From: Mytilinidion resinicola
Lineage: Eukaryota > Ascomycota > Dothideomycetes > Mytilinidiales > Mytilinidiaceae
DNA: 64,000 nucleotides
Assembly: GCF_010093595.1 (NCBI RefSeq)
Contig: NW_022985445.1
Span: 523,656 to 587,655 of the forward strand
Direction: 5' to 3'
Position 1 is the first letter of the stretch. The number at the start of each line of letters is the position of its first letter. The notes beneath the pieces are model-generated. The model was not told where the DNA came from and did not search any database. It worked only from the letters and a program-made list of their open reading frames with translations. Positions 9,604 to 19,174 of this stretch are shown here, piece by piece. The position numbers and the translations under genes are program-made.

Positions 9604-12390
9604 ATGATGCCGGACGACCCGGGCAAAGGCCCAAAGCCCGACCAAAAGAACAAACGCAAGCACCCAGAAACATCCTCGACCCAAAATAAACGCCCGCGGA
9701 TGTGGGCTCCACCCTCCGTCGTCTCAATCCCAACTTCCAAAGCATTCCCCAACGATGAAGTCAATGTCGCGCGCTTCGTCAAGGCGCGTGAAGTCGAAGT
9801 CCGAGCGCTGGAGGAGGGCATACGCTCGGCGAAGAAGAGCCAGATGCGCCGCGCGTTCCAGGATGTGCCGAGGGACATGCGACGGAGGACGGCGAGTCAT
9901 AATCCGAGGAGGGTGCCGCAGCGGTTGAGGAATAGGATCAGGAAGGAGATGAAAGACGATAATACACCGGTGGCGAGCGGAAAGAGTGGGAGTGGGGTGG
10001 GGAAGGGAACGACAGCGTGGTTGAGGAAGGACGGGATTAAGCAAGCTAAGGCTAAAGCGAAAGCCAGAAAGAAGAAAAAGAAGGACGATGATGGCGTTGT
10101 GGTCACAAAGTTGGATGAAAAGAATGAGGACATGGATGTAGACGTGGAAGAGGGAAAGGAAAAAAAAGATTTGCGACTCAAGGAAACACTCCTGAAATCT
10201 CTACAAACGCGTAAACCGAAGGCCAAGCGTTCTACGACCTTGGCTACTCCTCCCAAGCCTCCGGCACAGTTCCGCAAACGTCAAATACATAAGTCATGGC
10301 TCCCGACTCACTTGTTTCACACCAAACGTGCACATATGACCCCTCCCGTGGAACCACTATGGCGATTTGCGGTCCCATTGACACCAACACAGAAGAGCTA
10401 TCGGCCCACGCACCGTGCGTCCACGCTGAGGGGTGCTGTAGCATGGGATATGAGCTATATGGCAACAATCGCGCTCGAAGGGGTTGAAAAAAGCATATCG
10501 GGATTATTGAAGGCAATAGGAGTTGGCGCGGACCACGACGGAGAGCTATGGAAGGACGGAGGCTTCGGCAAAAAGTGGCGTACTGGCACCAGGATCTGGG
10601 AAGGCTGGGTCTTCGAGAGGGAAGGATGGCCTTTGAAACCAATTGCACCCGTGGTAGTCGTCTGGAGCTCGGAGGGAAAGTCCGATATAGATGCAACAGA
10701 TCCAACTTCGAAGGTCTCGAAAACCCCATCAAAAAGAAAAGTCTTCATTCGGATACATCCAGCTGGGTTTCTTCAGCTGTGGCAAGAGGTCACGAGACTT
10801 GCCAAGGTTCAGAAACCTTCCGTGTCAGTGGAAGACCTACGTTTTGAGATCGGTAGCATTGAAATATCTGGTCCTGGCGCCACGGAGACGCTTCAAACCG
10901 CACTGTGGCCAACACAAGCGCCGAATAGTGAGCAATATCCTCCAGATAGCCCCCAAGCTGTTTGGAAAATCCTCTCATCGTGCATCAACCCCGGGAGTCT
11001 GCCAAATAATACGCTTCTCGCCTTCAACATCTCCGATCCCCGTTTACATCATCCTCCTCGACCACGCGAAGCTACTGAACCAGCCGCGTCATTGGCGCTT
11101 TTGAATCAAGTGATTAGCGCCTGGCCCCTCGATAAGACTCTATCTCCCCCTGCTCTATTTGATCGCAACGCAAGATTAGCAGCACAACGCTGCTTACCTT
11201 CTCAGCAATCTATCAACCGTCGTAAAGGCGCCGCAAAACCAGGACAATACCCCGAACCGCGGCCTACAGATCCTCAGATCCCGGTATTGCTTTACCCTTC
11301 GCGAATCAGTGGTTCTTGGACAGTCATCTTGCCTTGGAAATGTGTCATGCCGGTCTGGGCCGCGATAATGTATCACCCTCTCTCTACGGGTAGCACTCCA
11401 AGGTTTGGAGGTCTGAAGGAGATTAGGCAAATCGCTTTTGAGGGTTCTCGAACGTGGTATCCAGGTGACTATCTAGGCACTGCGGCTGGTTGGGACTGGG
11501 AATTGCAAGAGAGGGCCGTCAGGGAGAAGGAATGGTCGAAGAGGCCGAAAGGGAACAGGGTTGCATGGGAGAGTATAGATCTAGGCAATAATAGAAAAGG
11601 CGAGATAGGGAGAGGCTGGGCTTGCGATTGGGAAAGGCTTTTGCTGGGACCGCCAAGTGAGCATGGCGAGGATGAAGCTGGTAAGTATCTCCCAAAACAC
11701 CGTTTAGTACTCCTCAATCGTGGTCTTATAATAGCTGACCATCCGTCAGCCCCGCCTGAATCCAGAGCTTCAAAGTCCACGAAGCTAAGCCTTCCTCCTT
11801 TCCAACACCTATCTTCGCCTATAATCTCCGACTTACTTTCGAGTAATCCGCCCTGCGCTCTCCGAGATATCACAACGTCCCCTACGCTTTTCACAGCCGG
11901 CATCAAGCTCCTCACTCGAGGCGTTCCAGTCCCTTGTGCGCGCATATACCGCCTTCCTACCAACAACGCCGAACTACGTGCCAAGTGGCTATCGCTGGTA
12001 CCTACATCAAGCGTGCTCTACAAATCCAAGAGCAAGGCCAACAGGCCACCTCAAGCATTATCCAAAGACGTGCCGCTTCACCTTCGGCGACGAGCTCTTG
12101 CCGCAGGCCTTCTGGCGCCGGTGGTTGTCGAGAAAGAGATCCCGCAACCAGGCGACAAGGAGTATCCAACTGTGCCTGATGAACCCGATCTCATCGGATT
12201 CATTACGACTGGAAACTTCAATCTTGGGGAAGGCAGAGGGACCGCGGTGGCTAACCTTCTTGCTGATAGGGTACTCGTGGCGAACGCTGAGAATAAAGTT
12301 AGGAATGGTAAGGTTCAAGAGAAGTTCCTGTGCATAGTGCGGGAAGCTGGTCAGGGGTTTGGACGGTTAGCCCGATGGGAGGTGGTGTAA
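9604..12390 (+). CDS. POP1: Ribonuclease P/MRP protein subunit POP1
   Basis: Largest protein of nuclear RNase P (tRNA 5' processing) and RNase MRP (pre-rRNA processing); binds the catalytic RNA. The frame is open over 928 codons. The N-terminal POP1 domain is clear: EVRALEEGIRSAKKSQMRRA, RDMRRRTASHNPRRVPQRLR and REMKDDNTP-like KEMKDDNTP, followed by Lys-rich stretches and KSWLPTHLFHTKRAHM. The middle POPLD domain is seen as IPVLLYPSRISGSWTVILPW and GSRTWYPGDYLGTAAG. The C-terminal part ends RLARWEVV. A probable in-frame intron at 11681-11749 (69 nt, GTAAGT donor, AGCTGAC branch, CAG acceptor) would shorten the protein to 905 aa. The start at 9604 is preceded by CACC and is the first Met. Confidence 0.93.
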   Translation: MMPDDPGKGPKPDQKNKRKHPETSSTQNKRPRMWAPPSVVSIPTSKAFPNDEVNVARFVKAREVEVRALEEGIRSAKKSQMRRAFQDVPRDMRRRTASHNPRRVPQRLRNRIRKEMKDDNTPVASGKSGSGVGKGTTAWLRKDGIKQAKAKAKARKKKKKDDDGVVVTKLDEKNEDMDVDVEEGKEKKDLRLKETLLKSLQTRKPKAKRSTTLATPPKPPAQFRKRQIHKSWLPTHLFHTKRAHMTPPVEPLWRFAVPLTPTQKSYRPTHRASTLRGAVAWDMSYMATIALEGVEKSISGLLKAIGVGADHDGELWKDGGFGKKWRTGTRIWEGWVFEREGWPLKPIAPVVVVWSSEGKSDIDATDPTSKVSKTPSKRKVFIRIHPAGFLQLWQEVTRLAKVQKPSVSVEDLRFEIGSIEISGPGATETLQTALWPTQAPNSEQYPPDSPQAVWKILSSCINPGSLPNNTLLAFNISDPRLHHPPRPREATEPAASLALLNQVISAWPLDKTLSPPALFDRNARLAAQRCLPSQQSINRRKGAAKPGQYPEPRPTDPQIPVLLYPSRISGSWTVILPWKCVMPVWAAIMYHPLSTGSTPRFGGLKEIRQIAFEGSRTWYPGDYLGTAAGWDWELQERAVREKEWSKRPKGNRVAWESIDLGNNRKGEIGRGWACDWERLLLGPPSEHGEDEAGKYLPKHRLVLLNRGLIIADHPSAPPESRASKSTKLSLPPFQHLSSPIISDLLSSNPPCALRDITTSPTLFTAGIKLLTRGVPVPCARIYRLPTNNAELRAKWLSLVPTSSVLYKSKSKANRPPQALSKDVPLHLRRRALAAGLLAPVVVEKEIPQPGDKEYPTVPDEPDLIGFITTGNFNLGEGRGTAVANLLADRVLVANAENKVRNGKVQEKFLCIVREAGQGFGRLARWEVV
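11681..11749 (+). other. Probable in-frame, stop-free intron within POP1
   Basis: 69 nt (3n) with GTAAGT donor, AGCTGAC branch-like sequence 13 nt before the CAG acceptor, and no stop codon in the POP1 frame. Splicing would join ..GEDEA to APPESRAS. The retained form adds 23 residues (starting GKYLPKHRLV) in a poorly conserved linker. Confidence 0.65.
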
Positions 12391-12841
12391 GTCGCCGTAG
12401 GAGACAGTTGTTAAACGTTGATGGAATTTATCCATACTCGAATTCTCTGACGGTGTTCTGGTCTTACACTGTGAGCTCTACTTTACCTCGTTTACCTGTG
12501 GACGAAGTACAACCTCACGTGATTCCTATCCAGTGCACTTGGACTGTGATCTTTTTACAGCGGCTTGCCATTGCTTGGGGTGCCCCATGGCAGTGTTAGA
12601 AAGGTAGACCAAATGCAAAATCACCAGGGCGAGAATCAGGCTCTGATCCTGATAGACTTGGGAGCTAAGGGGAGAGCACATTTCATACCGCAACCTCATT
12701 TCCATTCGCTACCCACAGCCGTCGGATGACTTAGACCATCCAGCCGCGCATCAGGTGTCCCGCGCATGCGTTTTTCTCACAACGCCATCGTGCGACTCCA
12801 AAACTCGGCTATCGCCTCCGCCGCAGGCCGAACCTATTCAC
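12391..12841. other. Convergent intergenic region
   Basis: About 450 bp between the convergent POP1 and IFI6-like genes. No further feature recognised. Confidence 0.5.
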
Positions 12842-13305
12842 TTAGTCCTCCTTGATCGCAGCGGCCACGCCAGCCGCACCCTCCGCCGCCACCACCGCCG
12901 CCTGGACAGTCCCCGCCACCGCAGCGGCGCCATACCCGCCCATGGCCGCGCTTTGGAGCGTCGCGAACACGCCGCCCGCTTGCACTGCCCCCATGCCCGA
13001 CTGCAGTGCGCTCGCGAATGAAGCTTTGCGTGGAACCCGTCAGCAGGCGCTTTTCGTGCGAAGAAGAAAGAACCCTCACCAGCTCGGATTCCGCCAGCCG
13101 TCCAGCCAAGCATGCCGAGCACAGGTGCCGCGACCGAGCCGGGGATGAGCAAGATGACAAAACTGGAGATGTGGAACGCGGTCTTGACCGGGTGTGCGAC
13201 GACGTAGCGGACGAGCGGGGGAGCGATGGCGTGGACCAGGTTCGTGACGTGCTCCTTTACGATTTCGTAGGCTTGGACGATGGAGGAGGAGATGGCGGAA
13301 CCCAT
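12842..13305 (-). CDS. Interferon-induced 6-16 (IFI6/IFI27) family-like membrane protein
   Basis: Small hydrophobic protein of a family that in animals sits in mitochondrial or ER membranes; the fungal role is unknown. Exons complement(12842..13023, 13080..13305), intron 56 nt with GTGAGG donor, give 135 aa. The N-terminus is amphipathic (SSIVQAYEIVKEHVTNLVHA), then a hydrophobic segment (HISSFVILLIPGSVAAPVLG). The family core follows: GWTAGGIRAASFASALQSGM, GGVFATLQSAAMGGYGAAAV, then an Ala/Gly-rich helix ending AIKED. Small-residue packing in the core matches the 6-16 domain. The unspliced reading ends in an Arg-rich stretch without homology, which supports the intron. Confidence 0.8.
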
Positions 13306-13724
13306 ACTTGGAGGTGTTTGAAGGAGGGATCTACTTTGATGCCTGTGTTGGTGTGCAGGTGATTGTGGGAGGGAGAGAGGTCCGGAGATGGAGATGCTCG
13401 CGTTTTGTGGGGCAAAGCGTCAGGAATGATGCAGCTACGCGTCTGGCACACCGCCTGAAGTTTCGCTCGGATTCTCTACTTAAGTGAATGTGGGAATGAA
13501 GAGGGATGCCTAGGTTTAGTCTTACGCACGTCTGACTTATGACATACTATTGTAGCCTTGTAGCAACGTTTCGTACAACTTCAGGAGCTTGACCCATAAC
13601 AAGATGAAGGCCAGAGGGGTGCGGCAAGCGTTGACAAGTTGCAAGTGTGAAACGACTGGTGACTTGATATTGTATATATGAAGATGACAACAGAGACTAG
13701 ATTTGCACCAATCGAGCTATCTAA
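13306..13724. other. Intergenic
   Basis: About 420 bp between the IFI6-like promoter and the 3' end of the glycosylase gene. Nothing recognised. Confidence 0.5.
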
Positions 13725-15335
13725 CTATGTTGTACCCAGGTAGCAGTTCATGTTTCCACGGAGTCTCCCAGTGCTCTGTACGTAACCTTCAAACTCGCTC
13801 TCTTCACCATCACTTCCCAGATCACTCAAATCACTGCTCTCCTCATCGCTTTCCACGGCCTTCTTGCTCTTCCGTTTGGGTGTAAGAGAAGCTTTCTTGC
13901 CCTTGACGAGGCTACCAGCACCCTCCTTGCGACCACCAGATCGGGTAACCAGGTGATCAATGACGCATCCTTCTTCCCAACCAACGCTGCTCTCGCCTGT
14001 TATCGCTCTGCACCTTGGACATGTCTTCCCGTGTTTTATAAATAACTGATGCAGCGGATACTTGAGATCATCTGGTATCCTAACCTCGAGATGCGCATAC
14101 GTCGAGTTTCTGGTCGGACCAGCAAAGACACCCTTCTTCTTCTTCTTGCCTTCGACTTCGTCAATAGCTGGGCCGAGACCAGCAGGGTCACCTGGGGGCG
14201 GAACCCAACCGAGCCACTTGCATAGCCGGAAAACGTGCGTATCGACTGCAAAGCTCGGCCGCTGGAGGCAGAAGAGAAGAACGCAAGAGGCCGTCTTGGG
14301 TCCGATTCCGGGGTACTTCGTGAGGGCATTGAAAGCGTCATCGGTCGAAAACAGATGCAGATGATCCAGGCTCAGTACGCTTTCTTCAGCGCGTGCGACT
14401 TCCACGTCCTTCTCTTCGCGGGCTTCCTTCTCGACGCCAGCTGGGCCGGCCGAGGAATCAGTAAGGGAGGTAGCTCGTGCTTCGTTTTCCTCCCATACCA
14501 TCTGCAATATAGCCTTTATGTCCTTGCTCTTGACGTCTGCGAGGCCTCCTGACTTGATCGCTTCGAAAATGTCCTTCACGTCGGCACGTCGCACCGCATC
14601 CCAATCGACGCTTCCTTTGCCAACACCCTCTTGCAGTATGCCGAACCGTGAGACTAGACCAGCGAATGCACGGGATGAGTTTGTACCAGACGTTGCGGCC
14701 GACAAGCGGGTGCGGATGAGGGCATCGAGCACAGAGGGGACTTCCCCACAACCGGATACTGTGAGCGAGGGGATTGGAATGGTGGCCGGCGGCTTGACTT
14801 TTCCGTGTATTGAAGATAGGAGACGGCTGACTTCGTGGCACTCTTCTGCCGTGGGGTGAGGCCAGTTTGGGTATGGGCTTTGACCAGGCACGAGTCCGTA
14901 GGAGTTGTTCTTCTTCTTTGGAGAAGTTGATGGGGTGCCTGTCGATAATACTTTGGCCGACAACGACTCTACATTCTCTTCAATTTCTGCGTCGTCTTTC
15001 TGAGCTTTGGCTGATTTCCGTCGTTTCGCGGGAGGCAACCTGGGAGTTTGGGGAACTGCATCGCTCAGGGTTCCTCCAACGGCGCCTAGGTTATGAGGAA
15101 GCTCGTTGATGTCCTCCTCTTTCTTCACAACAGTCCTCGTCCGTTTGCGAGTGCTTTTTGGTGTGATGGGACCGCTTTCTGTGGAGGCACCATTTCGGGC
15201 TCCTCTTTTCTTGGGAGGTGCTGGAGTCGGCGGAGGGCTTGAAAGTTGCTGTGGCTCAGGCTTCACTGTGGTCGACAGAGGCTGAGAGCTGGCAGTCCCT
15301 GCCGCTTTGGATGCTCGAGTGGCTCGAGAAGCCAT
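13725..15335 (-). CDS. HhH-GPD superfamily DNA glycosylase (endonuclease III-like)
   Basis: Base-excision repair enzyme that removes damaged bases, probably nuclear. Single exon, 536 aa. Residues 1-150 are disordered, rich in Pro/Lys/Ser, with basic clusters (RKRTRTVVKKEED, PPAKRRKSAK) that could be nuclear signals. The HhH-GPD fold spans about 155-430. The hairpin YPGIGPKTASCVLLF carries the catalytic Lys near residue 347, and AVDTHVFRLCKWLGW carries the conserved Asp near 365. The C-terminus has KTCPRC but not the four-Cys set of bacterial Nth, so an intact Fe-S cluster is doubtful. A second basic/acidic tail follows. The substrate (oxidised pyrimidine, 8-oxoG or mismatch) cannot be told from sequence alone. 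Divergent from acyl-protein thioesterase, 465 bp apart. Confidence 0.87.
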   Translation of the reverse strand: MASRATRASKAAGTASSQPLSTTVKPEPQQLSSPPPTPAPPKKRGARNGASTESGPITPKSTRKRTRTVVKKEEDINELPHNLGAVGGTLSDAVPQTPRLPPAKRRKSAKAQKDDAEIEENVESLSAKVLSTGTPSTSPKKKNNSYGLVPGQSPYPNWPHPTAEECHEVSRLLSSIHGKVKPPATIPIPSLTVSGCGEVPSVLDALIRTRLSAATSGTNSSRAFAGLVSRFGILQEGVGKGSVDWDAVRRADVKDIFEAIKSGGLADVKSKDIKAILQMVWEENEARATSLTDSSAGPAGVEKEAREEKDVEVARAEESVLSLDHLHLFSTDDAFNALTKYPGIGPKTASCVLLFCLQRPSFAVDTHVFRLCKWLGWVPPPGDPAGLGPAIDEVEGKKKKKGVFAGPTRNSTYAHLEVRIPDDLKYPLHQLFIKHGKTCPRCRAITGESSVGWEEGCVIDHLVTRSGGRKEGAGSLVKGKKASLTPKRKSKKAVESDEESSDLSDLGSDGEESEFEGYVQSTGRLRGNMNCYLGTT

Positions 15336-15800
15336 TGTTCGGATCGATAAAGCCGTTATTCCGGGAAATAGGAGAGGCCTATTAGCCTGCAGACGATGGA
15401 TAAGCTGGGAAAGTATGATGTGATGTGTAGAGGAGATGTGGCTTTAGATGAAGAGTGAGATGAACCTTGGAGGTATGATGGCGTTCACGTGTACGAGAAA
15501 GAGACTAGAGGTTAAGAGGTGAAGGAAACGCAGTGAAGAAGAAGGGCCACAGGGCAGATGTCACACCTCATGACGTCTCGATTGGTGAAGGCAGATCGAG
15601 GAGCATGGACCCTCTTCGGGTACCTTGCAGTTGCTCGATATGACGCTGAGCGGTGCTTAAACCGACGACGCTAGGCGACGCTTTACTGACAGCTCCCGGC
15701 CCGCCTCACGACACCCCGCTAACATTACCTCCGCCTCCGACTCCGAAATATCACCTGGAAGCTTTCTTTCTCTTCATAACCACCTTCTAAAATAGCAGTC
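15336..15800. promoter_or_regulatory. Divergent promoter region, glycosylase / thioesterase
   Basis: 465 bp separate two divergent start codons; both promoters must lie here. No specific site can be named. Confidence 0.5.
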
Positions 15801-16680
15801 ATGCCGCCCCCTAAAGCTTTGGTTGTCCCCGCCCTGAAGCGCCACACTGCAACCGTCATCGTGGCCCACGGTTTGGGTGACAGCGGTGCGGGATGGTAAA
15901 GTTCATGAGTGATGGCAAGCTCCATAACCCTTTGCTAATACATATACAGGATCTTCCTCGCAGAGAACTGGCGCCGACGCAACAAATTCGAAGAAGTCTC
16001 CTTCGTATTCCCATCTGCCCCCGTCATCCCCATCACAATCGTACGCCTCCTCCGCTGTAGCTTCACAATGCGCCTATCCTAACGATTCGGTCAGAACATG
16101 GGCATGAGCATGCCTGGATGGTACGACATCAAATCACTTTCAGACCTCGCCAGCCGCGAAGAAGACGAGACCGGCATCTTGAAGTCGCGCGACTACTTCC
16201 ACTCCCTCATCGCCGGCGAGATAGAGAAGGGCATCCCCGCAAGCCGGATCGTGCTCGGAGGGTTCTCACAGGGTGGCGCCATGGCGCTGCTATCTGGCGT
16301 GACGGCTCCGCAGAAGCTTGGTGGAATATTCGGGCTGAGCTGCTACCTGCTGCTATCGAAGAAACTCCAGGAGCTCTTGCCGGCGGACAACCCGAATAAG
16401 GAGACACCTATCTTCATGGGGCATGGAGACATTGATCCCGTGGTCGACCACAAGTGGGGGAAGCGGAGCGCGGACGAGTTGGTGAAAGGGGGCTGGAATG
16501 TGGATTTCAGGACCTACAAGTATGGACACCCTATTTATGCTGGGGGTATAGACGCTAACTCGAAGTAACAGGGGCCTCCAGCATTCGGCAGATCCCGAAG
16601 AGATCGACAACCTCGAAGCATACCTTAACGGACAGATTCCCCCGCTCGGCGACGAGAAGAAGTCCGAGACTTCGCTCTGA
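15801..16680 (+). CDS. APT1: Acyl-protein thioesterase 1 (lysophospholipase family)
   Basis: Cytosolic serine hydrolase that removes palmitate from S-acylated proteins. Four exons (15801..15895, 15950..16040, 16095..16519, 16572..16680) with consistent phases give 239 aa, the usual length. The oxyanion strand is IVAHGLGDSGAGW; the nucleophile elbow is GGFSQGGAMALLSG (Ser about 120). The catalytic Asp is in GHGDIDPVV (about 176) and the His in KGLQHSADPEE (about 208). NMGMSMPGWYDI is the family's substrate-loop signature. The last intron has a GTATGG donor; without it the frame loses the catalytic His, which settles the model. Confidence 0.95.
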
Positions 16681-17194
16681 CCTTCAGGGCACCCCCTTCA
16701 CGATTACAGCTTCACATATGTCAATATAGTCATGTTGGGGTGCCTGATCTTATTCGGCGTTGCAGCGTTCAAATTATTACCTAGAAGGCAAGGGAGAAAG
16801 GCTAGATGAGATAGTCATGAGGGACCTGATAACCTACGTCCAACACTACAGTAGTGTGCCTTCAGACCCTATCGTTTGCTCGAAGCAGATGTTGATGCGC
16901 GGTGATGATATGTAGCACTTGGCTTTAGTGTTCAGTGAATTAGAAACATGAGAAAATTTCATGATGGGCAGAAAAGCATACACAGATGAAAGATTGGACA
17001 TAGAAAATGAGGATATGTGTTGCGTATTAGGTGTGTGGTAGTGGATCCATGCCTAATCCCAAGGCGCGAACTTAGCCCTTTAACTGATCTAACACCTAGC
17101 TAAGCGTGGAAGGCGAGACAGGAAAATGGGAACATGCTGCATGATGCTAGGCTAGGTGGCGCCACTGTTCATGTAGTGGCATACTATCATCGAA
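16681..17194. other. Convergent intergenic region
   Basis: About 515 bp of 3' flanks of the thioesterase and kinase genes. No gene or repeat recognised. Confidence 0.5.
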
Positions 17195-18376
17195 TTACAG
17201 ACTCTCATCGTAATCAGCCCGTTCCTCGGGAGTCTTTTCTTCCATGATGACATCTCCGTCACCATCCACCTCGGATTTGCTTTCGCGTTGAGCAAACTTT
17301 AGGGCTCGCTTCCCGAATTTCGCCAACTGTGCAGCAGTCGCTCGATCCTGTGGCGGTATCTGCAATGCCTTCATCATCCAAGCATTGAGGAATATACTGT
17401 AAGCATGCGACCAGCGAGGGATGTACTTATCAGCAGAGGTATTGCGCCACCTATCTAGTGATTCCCCGTCTTTGTACTTTGCGACCCATTCATCTTTCGA
17501 GAGATCAATCGGATATACATCGTAGCCAACGCGTTCGCACTGACGTTCAAAATCCCGCGTAAGCTTCTCTCTCACCTCGGCGTCTCGCGTCTCGCGGCAG
17601 GCCTGGACATATTTCTGGTAGAAGTTCTGATAGTCCTTGCGATCGATCGGAGGCGTTCCAAGAGTCAACCAATGGATCACGGCGCCTACGGCCCATATGT
17701 CGCCTAGGTGATTGATGTGTGGCTTTTCAGGAGGTAGGTAGTCCCATGTTCCCACCATTTTCGAGCCATTGAGGTGGCCTAGTTCAGGAATGCTTGATCG
17801 GGAGAAGTCCGCAAGCTTTATCTGCGGGCACATATCTGTACGCCCGGATGATATGAGGATGTTCGTCGGTTTGATGTCCCAATGCGTGATCGGCATCCAG
17901 TCGTCTCGTTCTGCGCCACGGGGCCCGTTATGGAGGAAGTCTAGCGCCTCTGAGAGTTGTATGAAAACGTGCCAGACGAGCTCTTCGGGCACGTGGAGAA
18001 TGGCATCCCTGCGGCGGACATAATTCTTGTAGTCGACTAAATCCCCGTGGGAGCAGTATTCGAGGAAGAGGGTCTGATCTCCATGCCCAGGAAAGTTCTG
18101 TTTATGGCCCAAAATTTGTACGATATTAGGCCCGGCTCGGGCTTTCCAGAGCATCTCAACTTCTCGTAGAATGTAGGCCCTGGAACTGGGCGTCTTGGAT
18201 ACTTTGGCGACAATCTGCTCGCTTGACTTCCACGAATACTGGTGGCCGTACAGGTACACTATGCCGTCAGCGCCACTACCGATTTCACGTCGCTGTCGAT
18301 AGTTCCTTATGATGTCCTCTGTGCGAGCGTAGAAGGACACGTCGTCCTCGTCATTGCTGGTGATGTTGGAAGACAT
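17195..18376 (-). CDS. Atypical Ser/Thr protein kinase (HWD/DFS), kinase A
   Basis: Eukaryotic-type protein kinase; 393 aa, single exon. Gly-rich loop EIGSGADGIVYLY (31-43), Lys58 in IVAKVS, Glu near 72, hinge FLEYCSHGDL. The catalytic loop THWDIKPTNIL (164-174) keeps Asp167 and Asn172 but has Trp in place of the HRD Arg. The Mg-binding motif is ADFS (189-192) instead of DFG. VGTWDYLPPEKP is the activation-segment end (PPE for APE), followed by GDIWAVGAVIHWLTLG. An acidic tail (DGDGDVIMEEKTPEE) closes the protein. The metal- and base-binding residues are intact, so activity is possible. Substrates are unknown. Head-to-head with kinase B, about 800 bp apart, with element copies between them. 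It shares with kinase B the insertion around the catalytic loop, so the two are paralogues. Confidence 0.85.
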   Translation of the reverse strand: MSSNITSNDEDDVSFYARTEDIIRNYRQRREIGSGADGIVYLYGHQYSWKSSEQIVAKVSKTPSSRAYILREVEMLWKARAGPNIVQILGHKQNFPGHGDQTLFLEYCSHGDLVDYKNYVRRRDAILHVPEELVWHVFIQLSEALDFLHNGPRGAERDDWMPITHWDIKPTNILISSGRTDMCPQIKLADFSRSSIPELGHLNGSKMVGTWDYLPPEKPHINHLGDIWAVGAVIHWLTLGTPPIDRKDYQNFYQKYVQACRETRDAEVREKLTRDFERQCERVGYDVYPIDLSKDEWVAKYKDGESLDRWRNTSADKYIPRWSHAYSIFLNAWMMKALQIPPQDRATAAQLAKFGKRALKFAQRESKSEVDGDGDVIMEEKTPEERADYDESL

Positions 18377-19174
18377 GACGTTGGTGAGATGAACTGTTGA
18401 CTATTCAGAGAGAAAGATACCATGTTGTGTAAATACCTAGGGATCCTGACGATGTACTCGAACAATTCACTTATTCGATCTTGACTATGTGAAAATAGGA
18501 AGCATATGCATTGTTGAGAATATACAGTGCCTTGCCATAGAAATCCGTACACTTTCCTGCCACTGTCTGTGGGGCTCCAACGTACTAATAGAAAGCGAGG
18601 GCAGCGGATACACTTCTAACCTTCGTACACCATGTTGACGCTGTCTGAGATAGCCCAGCAAGTCTAACGGGACGTACAAACCGTCTCATTCAATTTTTCC
18701 AGGAGGTGTCGAGGCAAGTCATGCGGCGAGAAACCACTTTGAAAGAGAGCACATAACGTTGAACTAATAGAAACTGGGGACAGCTGATACACTTCCAATC
18801 TGCATACACCCTGTTGGCGCTGTCTGAGGTAGCCTCACAAGTTTAGTAGTCGCCTAAAATGCCGGATTCCTCTCTCATTTGGAATGCTGAAAATACTATG
18901 AAGCTCCTCACGCAGCGGTAAACGAGTGTACAGTTTTCAATAACGAGGCATTGTAAGGCCCTGACCATGTCCCTGTGGTGCCGAATTCTTCGTTCCTAAG
19001 TTCTTAACAATGCGTATGCTTCTTGCGTTCAGTACCCCCTTCCGCCGATGGTCGCTTCCTGTGTAGCCAACCACTCAACTTCCGTGTATATTCTACCTCC
19101 TCACGGCCTAGCTAGCTACACTAACACCACACATAATCCAATCGTTTCTTTCTATCATATTCTATCCAACAATC
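18377..19174. other. Divergent promoter region filled by element copies
   Basis: About 800 bp between two divergent kinase genes. More than half is made of two tandem copies of a short inverted-repeat element. The 180 bp before kinase B are pyrimidine-rich leader. Confidence 0.6.
18525..18957 (-). mobile_element. Two tandem copies of a MITE-like element
   Basis: The first copy (18525 to about 18745) starts with terminal sequence CAGTGCCTTGCCATAG and GAAATCCGTACACTTTCC. The second (18762-18957) lacks the first ~60 bp and ends AGTGTACAG...GAGGCATTG. Both match, in reverse orientation, the copy at 20186-20425, by eye at about 80-87%. Shared landmarks are CTGTCTGAGGTAGCCTCACA, GATACACTTCCAATCTG and TACTATGAAGCTCCTCA. 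No ORF, so non-autonomous. Outer limits are approximate. Confidence 0.72.

Noticed and set aside
10244..10732. Minus-strand frames within POP1
   Set aside because: Antisense shadows of the conserved POP1 frame.
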